DNA from: Burkholderiales bacterium | GTDB lineage: Bacteria > Pseudomonadota > Gammaproteobacteria > Burkholderiales > Burkholderiaceae_C | Reading direction: 5' to 3' | Assembly (NCBI GenBank): GCA_003963005.1 | Contig: RXJW01000043.1 | Location: 1-64,000 of the forward strand | Length of the DNA: 64,000 nt | Shown here: positions 38,388-47,011 of the stretch, piece by piece | Layout: each line of letters starts with the position of its first letter | How positions within the stretch are numbered: the stretch's first letter is position 1 | Notes under the pieces: generated by a model | Told to the model about the DNA's origin: nothing | The model's input: the letters and a program-made list of their open reading frames with translations, nothing else | The model's database searches: none | Translations under genes and position numbers: made by a program

Positions 38388-38462
38388 GGGGCCGACGGGC
38401 TGACGAATGGCTGCGGCCAGCCGGGCGCTGACAATCCCAGCACTGCATCTCCTTCGACACCC

Positions 38463-40526
38463 ATGAAACGACTGCTGCTCCCGGCGCTGCTGGCCGCCAC
38501 CCTGGCCCATGCGTCCGGCACCGCCTCGACGGAATCTCCGCTCGACACGCTGCCCTACACCCCGAGCCTGGACCTCACGGCCATGGACCGCACGGCCGAC
38601 CCCTGCGAGGACCTCTACCGCTTCGCCTGCGGGTCCTGGACGAAGACCAACCCGATCCCGGCCGACCAGTCGCGCTGGTCGGTCTACGCCAAGATGGCCA
38701 ACGAGAACCAGCGCTACCTGTGGGGCGTGCTGAACACGCTGGCCGCGCCGGCCGCGGGCACGGAGCGCTCGGTGAACCAGGCCAAGCTCGGTGACTACTT
38801 CGCCAGCTGCATGGACGAAGGCGCCGTGCAGGCCGCGGGCCTGAAGCCCCTGCAGCCGCTGCTCGATCGCATCGCCGCGCTGAAGGACAAGCGCGCCCTG
38901 CCCGCGCTGCTGGCCGAGCTGCAGCTGGCGGCCGGCGGCGAGCGGCTGTTCTTCGGCTTCAGCGCCGGCCAGGACTTCGCCGATGCCACGCGCCAGATCG
39001 CCTTCGCCTACGCCGGCGGCCTCGGTCTGCCGGACCGCGACTACTACCTCAAGCGCGACGACAAGACGCTCAAGATCCGCACCGCCTACGAGGCCCACGT
39101 GGCCCGCACCTTCGAGCTGCTGGGCGAGTCGCCGGCCGCGGCCAGGGCGGGGGCGCGCAGCGTGCTGGCCACCGAGACCGTGCTGGCTCGCGCGTCGTTG
39201 TCCAAGGTGGACAAGCGCGACCCGTACAAGACCTTCCACGTCGTCGACGCGCGCGGGCTGCAGGCCCTCACGCCGGGCTTCGACTGGGCGGCCTACCAGA
39301 CGGCCCTGGGCACGCCCCCGGGCCAGGCCCGCTACAACGTCACCGAGCCGGCCTTCTTCAAGGCGCTGGCGGCGCGCCTGAAGGCCCTGCCCCTGGCGGA
39401 CGTGCAGACCTACCTGCGCTGGCAGCTCACGAGCAGCCTGGCGCCCGCGCTGGACAACGCCTTCGTGCAGGCCAACTTCGACTTCTACGGCCAGACGCTG
39501 ACCGGCACGCCGCAGCTCAAGGCGCGCTGGAAGCGCTGCGTGGCCCTCGTCGACGTGCAGCTTGGCGAAGCCCTCGGCCAGGAGTTCGTGTCCCGCAACT
39601 TCACGCCCGACCTGAAGGCGGCCACGGTGCAGATGACCGATGAGATCGAGGCCGCGATGGCGCGCAGCATCGACAGCCTCACGTGGATGAGTGCCGAGAC
39701 CAAGGCCCGCGCGCACGAGAAGCTCAAGGCCATCGTCAACAAGGTGGGCTACCCCGAGCGCTGGCGCGACTACGGGGCCTTCGCCGTGCAGCGTGGCGAC
39801 TTCCTCGGCAACGTCGTGCGCGGCAATGCCTTCGAGGCCCGGCGCCGCCTGGCCAAGATCGGCCAGCCGCTGGACCGCGGCGAGTGGAGCATGACCCCGC
39901 AGACGGTCAATGCCTATTACGACCCGCAGATGAACGACATCAACTTCCCCGCCGCCGTGCTGCTGCCGCCGCTGTACGACCCGCGACTGGACGAGGCGCC
40001 CAACTACGGCAACACCGGCGGCACCATCGGCCACGAGCTGACCCACGGCTTCGACGATGAAGGCCGGCAGTTCGATGCCAAAGGCAACCTCAAGAACTGG
40101 TGGACGAAGAAGGACGGCCAGGAATTCGAGAAGCGCGCCGCCTGCGTGGCCGACCAGTACGCCACCTACACCGTCGTCGACGAGATCAAGATCAATTCCA
40201 AGCTGACGCTCGGCGAAGACCTCGCCGACCTCGGTGGCCTCGTGCTCGCCTGGGAAGCCTGGAAGGCGCACATGAAGGGCCACACGCTGGAGAACCGCGA
40301 CGGCATGACGCCCGAGCAGCGCTTCTTCGTCGGCTTCGCGCAGTGGGACTGCGCCGATGCCCGCCCCGAGGCGATGCGCGTGCAGGCGAAGATCGACCCG
40401 CACTCGCCGGCCCGATGGCGCATCAACGGCGTCGTCGTGAACATGCCGGAGTTCGAGAAGGCCTTCGCCTGCCAACCCGGCGCCAAGCTGGTCAAGCCCG
40501 CCGGGCAGCACTGCAAGGTCTGGTGA
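38463..40526 (+). CDS. Exported M13 family zinc metallopeptidase (PepO/neprilysin-like)
   Basis: A 687-residue endopeptidase with an N-terminal signal sequence (LLLPALLAATLAHASGTA). The zinc motif is GGTIGHELTHGFDDEGRQFD (HExxH near residue 523), the third ligand Glu lies in LGEDLADLGG (near 583), and the substrate-binding VNAYYDPQMNDINFPA precedes the active site, all as in neprilysin. The PEDLYRFACGSW-like N-terminal region (CEDLYRFACGSWTKTN) and the terminal CKVW are family hallmarks; cysteines suggest a disulfide-stabilised periplasmic or surface enzyme that cleaves oligopeptides. It ends 33 bp from the convergent gspB, with a strong hairpin between. Confidence 0.95.
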   Translation: MKRLLLPALLAATLAHASGTASTESPLDTLPYTPSLDLTAMDRTADPCEDLYRFACGSWTKTNPIPADQSRWSVYAKMANENQRYLWGVLNTLAAPAAGTERSVNQAKLGDYFASCMDEGAVQAAGLKPLQPLLDRIAALKDKRALPALLAELQLAAGGERLFFGFSAGQDFADATRQIAFAYAGGLGLPDRDYYLKRDDKTLKIRTAYEAHVARTFELLGESPAAARAGARSVLATETVLARASLSKVDKRDPYKTFHVVDARGLQALTPGFDWAAYQTALGTPPGQARYNVTEPAFFKALAARLKALPLADVQTYLRWQLTSSLAPALDNAFVQANFDFYGQTLTGTPQLKARWKRCVALVDVQLGEALGQEFVSRNFTPDLKAATVQMTDEIEAAMARSIDSLTWMSAETKARAHEKLKAIVNKVGYPERWRDYGAFAVQRGDFLGNVVRGNAFEARRRLAKIGQPLDRGEWSMTPQTVNAYYDPQMNDINFPAAVLLPPLYDPRLDEAPNYGNTGGTIGHELTHGFDDEGRQFDAKGNLKNWWTKKDGQEFEKRAACVADQYATYTVVDEIKINSKLTLGEDLADLGGLVLAWEAWKAHMKGHTLENRDGMTPEQRFFVGFAQWDCADARPEAMRVQAKIDPHSPARWRINGVVVNMPEFEKAFACQPGAKLVKPAGQHCKVW

Positions 40527-40532
40527 TCGACA

Positions 40533-40553
40533 CGCCCCGGCGCACCCGGGGCG
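40533..40553. terminator. GC-rich hairpin between convergent pepO-like gene and gspB
   Basis: An 8-bp perfect stem CGCCCCGG / CCGGGGCG with a 5-nt loop lies in the 33-bp gap between two convergent stop codons. Its position suits a bidirectional terminator, though no T-tract follows on either strand. Confidence 0.5.
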
Positions 40554-40559
40554 CCTGGC

Positions 40560-41213
40560 TCACAAGGGCTGCCGGTAGGCCTGCCCCTTGAAGCGCAGGA
40601 CCAGCTCGCGCGGGCGGATCTGCTCCAGCAGGAGGTCAGGTCCGAGCCGTGCGCCTTCGTGCAGCACGTCGCCATTGATGATGACGAGGCGGCTGCGCGG
40701 GTCGTCGGAATAGACCGAGCCGCCCAGCGCCAGGCGCGGCAGTTCGCGCCGGGTGGCCTCGGGCAGCTCGCTGGCGAGCGGCAACCGGGCGGGCTCGGCG
40801 GGCGGAGCGGCCCGCGGTGCCGGTGCCGGCGAGGCGACCACTGCAGCCGGTGGCGGCACCGGCGGCAGGTAGGGCGACACCGAGGCGGCCGGTGCCGGTG
40901 GCGTGATGGCCGCGGTGACGGGTGCCGGGGCAGGTGCTGCCGGCACGGGTGCTGCGAGCTCGGGTGATGCCGCGGGTGCCGTCGCCGGCACGGGCGCGGT
41001 GGTCTCCCGGGCGCTGCCGGCCCACCACACGCCGGTGCCTACCCCGGCGATCAGCAGCAGGCCGCCACCGGCCCAGGGCAGCCAGCGCCGGGGCGAGGTC
41101 GATCGGGCCAGCGTGTCTTCGGGTGCCGGCTGGGCATGCAGGCCGGGCACGGCACCGCGCTCGCGTTCGCGGTCGGCTTCGGCGCGGCGCAGGGCATCGA
41201 GGATGTAGGACAT
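40560..41213 (-). CDS. gspB: General secretion pathway protein B (GspB/PulB-like)
   Basis: A 217-residue bitopic inner-membrane protein. The start MSYILDALRRAEADRERERG is the canonical GspB N-terminus, followed by a membrane helix (GGGLLLIAGVGTGVWWAG), a Pro/Ala-rich periplasmic linker and a C-terminal T2SSB domain (ALGGSVYSDDPRSRLVIING, LILEQIRP-type ending). With GspA it helps the type II secretin GspD cross or assemble in peptidoglycan. It is downstream of exeA with a 13-bp gap; the rest of the type II secretion operon is not in the window. Confidence 0.92.
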   Translation of the reverse strand: MSYILDALRRAEADRERERGAVPGLHAQPAPEDTLARSTSPRRWLPWAGGGLLLIAGVGTGVWWAGSARETTAPVPATAPAASPELAAPVPAAPAPAPVTAAITPPAPAASVSPYLPPVPPPAAVVASPAPAPRAAPPAEPARLPLASELPEATRRELPRLALGGSVYSDDPRSRLVIINGDVLHEGARLGPDLLLEQIRPRELVLRFKGQAYRQPL

Positions 41214-41226
41214 GGCGTTCGGATCT

Positions 41227-42906
41227 TCAGCGGGCCGGGTCCAGCCGCGGCTCGGGCACGTCGGCGGCCTGGTTGATCAACATCAGCGTGACGGGGCCGA
41301 CGCGGCCGTCCGGCTGCAAGCCGCGCGCGGCCTGGAAGGCCTGGATCTGGCGGCTCAGCTCGGGCCAGGCCGGCGGGGCTGCGGATGCGGCTGAGGCCGC
41401 GGCCGCCGGGTTCTGCAGCGCCGCCAGGCGTGCGCCCAGCCATTCACGCAGCGGCACGATGTGGCTGGCACGGTTGGCATAGCCCGGCGGCGGGCGCCAC
41501 CAGGTGGTGAACTCGCCACGCCAGGCGCTGGCCAGTTCATCCAGCGGCAGGCGCCGCGGCTGGCCGGCGGCGACGAGGGTGGCGTGCTGCGCGTCCAGCC
41601 CCACGAGCGTCACGAGGGCCGCGGCCTGGCCCGGCCGCTGCAGCGTGAGCAGCACCGGGCGGTCGAGCAGGCGCACGAGCGACAGGCTGCCGGTGGTGCT
41701 GCGGTAGCACTGCAGGCCGCGCTGCTGGGCCGTGGTGCAGGCGTCGGTGCCGGCGGGCAGGGGCAGGCCCCAGCGGTCGGCCAGGGCGTGCCACGCGGCC
41801 GCGTCGTCGGGTGCCCAGTCGGCCAGATGGATCAGTGCGGGCCGCGCGGGTGCTGCAACGCTGGCGGCCGATGCCGGCGCCGACGCCGCCGCGGCGGGGT
41901 GCGCTGCCGAGGCGGCCGATGCCGCGGGCGACGAGGCCGCCGGGGAGGGCGCCGCGTCGGCCGGGCGGCGCGCAGCCCAGGGCTGCTGCAGCGCCCAGGC
42001 CAGGCCCGCGCCCGCGAGCACCGCGGCCCCCACGACCAGGCCGAGGCCCAGCGGGTCGCGGCGGCGCCGCCGCGTGCGCGCCGGGGCATGGCGGGGCGTG
42101 TCGAACACCTCGGCGGCCGCCTGCCGGACGATGCCTGGCGTCACGACCGTGTGCCCACCCGCATAACCGCCCAGCAGCGCGCGGTCGCAGAGCAGGTTGA
42201 TCCGCCGCGGCACGCCGCGTGTGACCTCGTGGATGAGCTTCAGCGCCGGCCGGTCGAAGGGCAGCGGGCCCGTCAAGCCGGCGACCTTCATGCGGTGGAA
42301 GACGTACTTGGCCGTCTCGGCCGGCGACAGCGCGCCGAGGTGAAAGCGCGCAATCACGCGCTGCGCCAGCTGCTCCAGCTCCGGGCGGGCGAGCATGTCG
42401 CGCAGCTCCGGCTGGCCGATCAGGACGACCTGCAGCAGCTTGCGCTCGCTCGTCTCCAGGTTGGTCAGCAGGCGCAGCTGCTCCAGCACGTCGGCCGACA
42501 GGTTCTGCGCCTCGTCGATGATCAGCACATTGTTGCGGCCTGCCGCGTGCTGCGCCAGCAGGAAGGCGTTCAGCGGGTCGACATAGGCCTTGACCGTCTG
42601 CGCCCCGGGCGGCACGGGCACGTGGAACTCGTCGCAGATCGCCTGCAGCAGCTCCAGCGCGGTCAGCCGCGGGTTGAAGATGTAGGCGACGTTGCAGTGC
42701 TTGGGGATCTGCTCCAGGAAACAGCGGCACACGGTGGTCTTGCCCGCACCGATCTCGCCGGTCAGCAGCACGAAGCCGCCGCCGCCATCCAGGCCGTACA
42801 GCAGGTGGGCCAGCGCCTCGCGGTGGCGCTCGCTCATGAACAGGTAATGCGGGTCCGGCGCGATCGAGAACGGCGCCTGCCGCAAGCCGAAAAAGGGCGC
42901 GTACAT
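41227..42906 (-). CDS. gspA: ExeA/GspA-type AAA ATPase with C-terminal peptidoglycan-binding domain
   Basis: A 559-residue inner-membrane ATPase. The N-terminal MYAPFFGLRQAPFSIAPDP is the ExeA signature; Walker A is LTGEIGAGKTT (residues about 48-58) and Walker B NVLIIDEAQNL (about 124-134). A membrane helix (LGLVVGAAVLAGAGLAW) near 287-305 follows an Arg-rich stop sequence, then an Ala/Pro linker, and a C-terminal peptidoglycan-binding domain with LQPDGRVGPVTL. In Aeromonas ExeA binds peptidoglycan and with ExeB supports secretin assembly. It is paired with gspB 13 bp downstream. Length matches ExeA (about 547). Confidence 0.93.
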   Translation of the reverse strand: MYAPFFGLRQAPFSIAPDPHYLFMSERHREALAHLLYGLDGGGGFVLLTGEIGAGKTTVCRCFLEQIPKHCNVAYIFNPRLTALELLQAICDEFHVPVPPGAQTVKAYVDPLNAFLLAQHAAGRNNVLIIDEAQNLSADVLEQLRLLTNLETSERKLLQVVLIGQPELRDMLARPELEQLAQRVIARFHLGALSPAETAKYVFHRMKVAGLTGPLPFDRPALKLIHEVTRGVPRRINLLCDRALLGGYAGGHTVVTPGIVRQAAAEVFDTPRHAPARTRRRRRDPLGLGLVVGAAVLAGAGLAWALQQPWAARRPADAAPSPAASSPAASAASAAHPAAAASAPASAASVAAPARPALIHLADWAPDDAAAWHALADRWGLPLPAGTDACTTAQQRGLQCYRSTTGSLSLVRLLDRPVLLTLQRPGQAAALVTLVGLDAQHATLVAAGQPRRLPLDELASAWRGEFTTWWRPPPGYANRASHIVPLREWLGARLAALQNPAAAASAASAAPPAWPELSRQIQAFQAARGLQPDGRVGPVTLMLINQAADVPEPRLDPAR

Positions 42907-42963
42907 GGCGTGGCAGGATAACCACCCCGGCGCGCTGCGGCCGCGGCCCCGTTCGATGTCGGC

Positions 42964-44127
42964 TCAGGCCTGCACGACGTTGCGCCCCTGGCCCTTGGCG
43001 CGATAGAGCGCGGCATCGGCCCGCGCAAGCACGGCGGAGGCGCTGGTGTCGCCGCGCTCGGCCTCGGCAATGCCGAAGCTCGCGCTCAGCGGCCAGTCCT
43101 GCTCCAGCCAGCGCAGCGGGGCGGAGTCCACCAGCATGCGCATGCGCTCGGCCACCAGGGCGGCGCCGGCCAGATCGGTGTCGGGCAGCAGCAGGCCGAA
43201 CTCCTCGCCGCCGAGCCGGCCGAAGCGGTCGACCTCGCGCACGCACGGCCGCAGCTCCGCCACCATCTGCCGCAGTGCTGCGTCGCCCGCCGCGTGGCCA
43301 AGGGTGTCGTTGAGATGCTTGAAGCGGTCCATGTCGATCATGACGAGGGCATAGCCGCGGCCCCGCACGAAGCCGGCATGCGCCTCTTCCAGCGCACGGT
43401 CGAAGGCGCGGCGGTTGAGCGTGCCCGTCAGCGGATCGCGCTCCAGCAGCTTTTCGATGCGCAGGATGAGCCGCATCAGCACCAGGAAGGCCAGCGTGGC
43501 GTTCTGCAGCAGCGTCAGCACCAGGGCGCCCCACAGGAAGAGCAGGTTGAATTCGGTCGGCACGCGCATGTCGGGTGTGCGGCCGGGGTTGATGACCGTC
43601 TCGACGGCGCGGGCGCCCAGGAGCAGCGCGATCAGCAGCAGCGGCAGGGGCAGCAGCAGAGGCGACAACCGGCCGTCCCGCCGCCCGCTCAGCGCCCGGC
43701 GGGCCTGCAGGCCGGACATCAGCATCAGGCCGGCGCTGGCGAGGCCCACGATGCGGGCCTGCCAGCGCAGGTCGCCTTCGTACGGCAGGAGGAACAGCAG
43801 CACGGCCGCGGTCACCACGGTGGAGCTGCCCGCACGCCAGGTGAACTGGCGGGAGGTGATGTCCGACACGGCCGCCGCCAGCAGTGCGAACGACGCGATG
43901 GCGAGCACATCGCCGGGCCAGTAGGTGAACGCATCGGGCAGCACGCCGCGCAGTGCATGCAGCGTGAGAGACGCGGCGGCGGCGGCATTGGCGCTGGCCA
44001 TCGCGAAGGAGGCCCGCGGCGCGATGCGGGCCACCAGGGCCATGGCCAGCCACACGACCGTGCCCACCGCCGCGACGAGGATGACGCCGACCAGCAGCGT
44101 CAGGGTCTGCGCCACCGTGACCGTCAT
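42964..44127 (-). CDS. Membrane diguanylate cyclase (GGDEF), second of an overlapping pair
   Basis: A 387-residue protein with roughly six to seven N-terminal membrane helices (starting TLLVGVILVAAVGTVVWLA) and a C-terminal GGDEF domain. The catalytic motif is RLGGEEFGLLLP near residue 305, preceded by the RxxD inhibitory site (REVD) at the expected five-residue spacing. The upstream ERDPLTGTLNRRAFD start of the domain is intact. ATG at 44127 overlaps the stop of the upstream paralogue (ATGA), so the two are translationally coupled; the open frame extending to 45339 is an artefact. Membrane topology resembles a 7TM-type sensor whose ligand is unknown. Confidence 0.92.
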   Translation of the reverse strand: MTVTVAQTLTLLVGVILVAAVGTVVWLAMALVARIAPRASFAMASANAAAAASLTLHALRGVLPDAFTYWPGDVLAIASFALLAAAVSDITSRQFTWRAGSSTVVTAAVLLFLLPYEGDLRWQARIVGLASAGLMLMSGLQARRALSGRRDGRLSPLLLPLPLLLIALLLGARAVETVINPGRTPDMRVPTEFNLLFLWGALVLTLLQNATLAFLVLMRLILRIEKLLERDPLTGTLNRRAFDRALEEAHAGFVRGRGYALVMIDMDRFKHLNDTLGHAAGDAALRQMVAELRPCVREVDRFGRLGGEEFGLLLPDTDLAGAALVAERMRMLVDSAPLRWLEQDWPLSASFGIAEAERGDTSASAVLARADAALYRAKGQGRNVVQA

Positions 44128-45329
44128 GACGAAGCCCCTCCCAGGTGGGTCGCCACGCAGACGCGATTGCGGCCCTCGGCCTTGGCGCGGTAGAGCTCGG
44201 CGTCGGCGCGCACGACGGCAATCTCGCCGGTCGCATCGCCCACCACGGGCAGCGCGACGCCGAAACTGGCCGTCAGGGGCAGGTCGGCATCGCGCCAGCG
44301 CAGCGGCGTGGCGGCCAGTTGGCTGCGAAGCCGCTCGGCCACGGACGCGGCGGCAGCCAGGTCGCCGGGCGAGTCCAGCGGCAGCAGCACGCAGAACTCC
44401 TCGCCGCCGAGCCGGCCGAGCCGGTCCAGCGCCCGCAGCGCGCCCTGCCACAGCGTGACGCAGTGCAGCAGGGCGGCATCCCCTGCGGCGTGGCCATGTT
44501 CGTCGTTGATGCGCTTGAAGTGGTCGATGTCGATCATCACCAGGGCGAAGCCGCGGCCGCGGGTCAGGCTGGCCTGGGCCTCCGCCAGCGCCAGCTCGAA
44601 GGCACGCCGGTTCAGTGCGCCGGTCAATGGGTCGCGGTGCGTGAGGTGCTGGATGCGCATGACCAGGCGCCAGATCATCAGGGCGAGCAGGCTCAGCGTG
44701 ATGCCGACCGTCACCACCAGGCCGGCGATCGCCCGCGCCGGACCGGGCTGCGGCTGTGTGAGCAGACGTTCGGTCCAGCCGGGCATGAAGAGCAGCAAGC
44801 TGGCCTGCACCAGGCTCAGCACCGCCAGGGCCGCGAAGGGCAGGGTGGTGCAGACGGTGATGCTGCGCGACAGACGGTCGCCCACGCCGCGCCAGATCTC
44901 CCGCACGGCCAGCGCCGCCAGCACGCCCATGCTCAGCATGTTGGCGAGTTGCGGCGTCCGCACCGACCCGGCGGCCACGCCGGCCAGGATGCCCGTGGCC
45001 CCCAGCACGCTGATCCAGCCGATGTGCCGCGCGCGCACGCGGCTCGCGACCATGCGGCGCAGCGCGAACAGCAGCAGTACGACGCTGCTCATCAACAGCA
45101 GCTCCGGCAGGGCCAGCCGGAGAGCGGTCGGCGCGTGCGCGAGGCAGTCGCCGCAGGTCAGCGGCGGCACGCGCACGAGGTGGCTGGCCACCATCAGCCA
45201 GCTGGCCCGCGGTGCGATGCGGAAGGTGCTGGCCAGCACGAGCCACGCCAGCGCCGCAATCACGTTGAAGGCGGCGCTGATCTGCAGCAGCGTGGGGACG
45301 TCGAGAAACTCCATGAGCGAGGCTGGCAT
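44124..45329 (-). CDS. Membrane diguanylate cyclase (GGDEF), first of an overlapping pair
   Basis: A 401-residue paralogue of the following gene with the same architecture: several N-terminal membrane helices (FNVIAALAWLVLASTFRIAPRAS has a counterpart in the next protein, WLAMALVARIAPRAS) and a GGDEF domain (HRDPLTGALNRRAFE; RLGGEEFCVLLP). The RxxD inhibitory site (RALD) lies five residues before GGEEF. The shared RIAPRAS segment and domain similarity indicate tandem duplication. The start is uncertain between ATG 45329 and ATG 45314 (MEFLDVPTLL). It is divergent from the SDR gene 27 bp away. Confidence 0.9.
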   Translation of the reverse strand: MPASLMEFLDVPTLLQISAAFNVIAALAWLVLASTFRIAPRASWLMVASHLVRVPPLTCGDCLAHAPTALRLALPELLLMSSVVLLLFALRRMVASRVRARHIGWISVLGATGILAGVAAGSVRTPQLANMLSMGVLAALAVREIWRGVGDRLSRSITVCTTLPFAALAVLSLVQASLLLFMPGWTERLLTQPQPGPARAIAGLVVTVGITLSLLALMIWRLVMRIQHLTHRDPLTGALNRRAFELALAEAQASLTRGRGFALVMIDIDHFKRINDEHGHAAGDAALLHCVTLWQGALRALDRLGRLGGEEFCVLLPLDSPGDLAAAASVAERLRSQLAATPLRWRDADLPLTASFGVALPVVGDATGEIAVVRADAELYRAKAEGRNRVCVATHLGGASS

Positions 45330-45356
45330 CTTCCCCCACAACGCCACAATGTCCGC

Positions 45357-46097
45357 ATGACGAACTGGGTATTGATCACGGGAAGTTCGCGCGGCATCGG
45401 TGCGGCCACCGCCTGGCGCTGTGCCGAGGCGGGCTGGGATGTGGCCCTCAACTACGCCCGGGACGCCGCCTCGGCACAGGCCCTGGCCGCGCGCATCCAG
45501 GCGCTGGGCCGGCGCACGCTGAGCTTGCAGGCCGACGTGGCCGACGACGCGCAGGTGGCCGCGATGTTCGAGCAGATCGACCGTGCCGGCGGGCGGCTGG
45601 CCGGGCTCGTCAACAACGCCGGCATCGTGGCACCCGCCGGGCGGCTGGAAGGCATGAGCACCGACCGCTGGCGCCGGCTGTTCGACGTGAACGTCATCGG
45701 CACGCTGCGGTGCTGCCAACAGGCTGCGCGGCGCATGAGCCACCAGCGCGGCGGCTCGGGCGGCGCCATCGTCAATGTCAGCTCGCGCGCGGCCGAGTTC
45801 GGCTCCGGCGGCATCTACGTCGACTACGCGGCGACCAAGGGCGCCGTGGACACGCTCACCAAGGGCCTGGCGCGCGAGCTGATTGCCGAAGGCATCCGCG
45901 TCAACGGCGTGCGACCGGGCGTCATCGAGACCGAGATCCACGCCGACAGCGGGCTGGACCCGCAGAGCGTCGCCGCCACGATCCCGATCCAGCGCCTGGG
46001 CCGGCCGGAGGAGATCGCCGAGGCCATCGTCTGGCTGCTCAGCGACGCGGCGAGCTACACGGTGGGCGCCATCCTCGACGTGGCGGGTGGGCGTTAG
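45357..46097 (+). CDS. SDR family oxidoreductase (FabG/glucose dehydrogenase-like)
   Basis: A 246-residue classical short-chain dehydrogenase. The cofactor motif is ITGSSRGIGAATA, then NNAGIVAP, the catalytic Ser in IVNVSSRAAEFG and Tyr-x3-Lys in YVDYAATKGA. The arginine in NYARD after the second strand suggests NADP. The C-terminal RVNGVRPGVIETEIH is typical of the 3-oxoacyl-ACP reductase-like group, but the locus has no fatty-acid synthesis genes, so the substrate is open. It is divergent from the diguanylate cyclase pair and its stop overlaps that of convergent rlpA by 3 bp. Confidence 0.93.
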   Translation: MTNWVLITGSSRGIGAATAWRCAEAGWDVALNYARDAASAQALAARIQALGRRTLSLQADVADDAQVAAMFEQIDRAGGRLAGLVNNAGIVAPAGRLEGMSTDRWRRLFDVNVIGTLRCCQQAARRMSHQRGGSGGAIVNVSSRAAEFGSGGIYVDYAATKGAVDTLTKGLARELIAEGIRVNGVRPGVIETEIHADSGLDPQSVAATIPIQRLGRPEEIAEAIVWLLSDAASYTVGAILDVAGGR

Positions 46098-47011
46098 CGC
46101 CGCTCGATGACGGTGGCCTCCGGCCCGCCGGCGTCGCGCAGCCGCGCGGCCGTGGCACGCGCCTCGTCGGCGCTCGGAAACGGGCCGGCCCGCAGCCGGT
46201 GCAGGCCGGCCTCGCGCACGACGGTGAGCAGCGGCAGCAGGGTCAAGTCGGCTTGCGCCACGCGCTGGCGCAGGGCCTCGGCGCCGTCGAGCCTGGCGAA
46301 CGCGCCGAACTGCAGCCAGACCGTGGCAGCGCCGCCGGCCGTGGTCTCGCGCTCCGGGCCGCCCGGCGGCGCTGCGGGCAGGTAGACCGGGGCCGGTTCG
46401 GTCGGCGCAGGCGTGGCCAGGCCGGCGCGGATCTCGGCATAGGTGATGCGCTGCACCTCCACCGGCGCCACGCCGCGCAGCAGGTCGAGCTTGAGTGCCG
46501 CGGTGTAGCTGAGGTCGATGATGCGACCCTTGTGGAAGGGCCCGCGGTCGTTGATGCGCACGATGACTTCCCGCCCGTTCGCCGGGTTGCGCACCCGGGC
46601 GTAGCTCGGGATCGGCAGCGTCGCGTGGGCGGCCGTCATCGCATACATGTTGTAGACCTCGCCGCTGGCCGTGGGCCGGCCGTGGAACTTGCGGCCGTAC
46701 CAGGAGGCCAGGCCGCGCTCGGCGTAGGGCGCGTCCGTGACGAGCGGCTCGTAGCGTTCGCCGAGCACCTCGTAGGGCTTGTTGGGGCCGCCGGGGCGGA
46801 TGGGCTCCAGGCGCGGCACGGCGTCCGGCACGCGGGCGAGATCGGCTGGCGGGTTGGGCAGCGGGCCATCGCGGTCAGTGGGCGCCGGGGCCGTCGGGAG
46901 GGCCGGCGCGGGCGAGCGTGTCGCGCAGCCGGTCATCCCGAGCGCCATGACGAGGGCGAGCGCCAGCCCAGTATGCTGCGCGCTGTCCTTCCACCGTCCA
47001 AGCCATGCCAT
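46094..47011 (-). CDS. rlpA: Septal ring lytic transglycosylase RlpA
   Basis: A 305-residue outer-membrane lipoprotein. The lipobox is MALGMTGC; the double-psi beta-barrel domain has GLASWYGRKFHGRPTASGE and VRINDRGPFHKGRIIDLS with the catalytic aspartate, and the C-terminal SPOR domain begins at VWLQFGAFARLDGAEAL. RlpA removes naked glycan strands at the division septum, to which SPOR binds denuded peptidoglycan. The chosen ATG at 47011 lies on the complementary strand of the FAH ATG (47010), so the two divergent start codons overlap in CATG; a later start closer to the lipobox would relieve this. Confidence 0.93.
   Translation of the reverse strand: MAWLGRWKDSAQHTGLALALVMALGMTGCATRSPAPALPTAPAPTDRDGPLPNPPADLARVPDAVPRLEPIRPGGPNKPYEVLGERYEPLVTDAPYAERGLASWYGRKFHGRPTASGEVYNMYAMTAAHATLPIPSYARVRNPANGREVIVRINDRGPFHKGRIIDLSYTAALKLDLLRGVAPVEVQRITYAEIRAGLATPAPTEPAPVYLPAAPPGGPERETTAGGAATVWLQFGAFARLDGAEALRQRVAQADLTLLPLLTVVREAGLHRLRAGPFPSADEARATAARLRDAGGPEATVIERR

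Noticed and set aside
36849-40511. 1220-codon reading of the hydroxyacid dehydrogenase ORF
   Set aside because: Only the last 310 codons from ATG 37781 resemble a dehydrogenase; the rest is antisense to the M13 peptidase.
44145-45356. 404-codon N-terminal extension of the SDR ORF
   Set aside because: Antisense to the diguanylate cyclase gene; family similarity starts exactly at ATG 45357.
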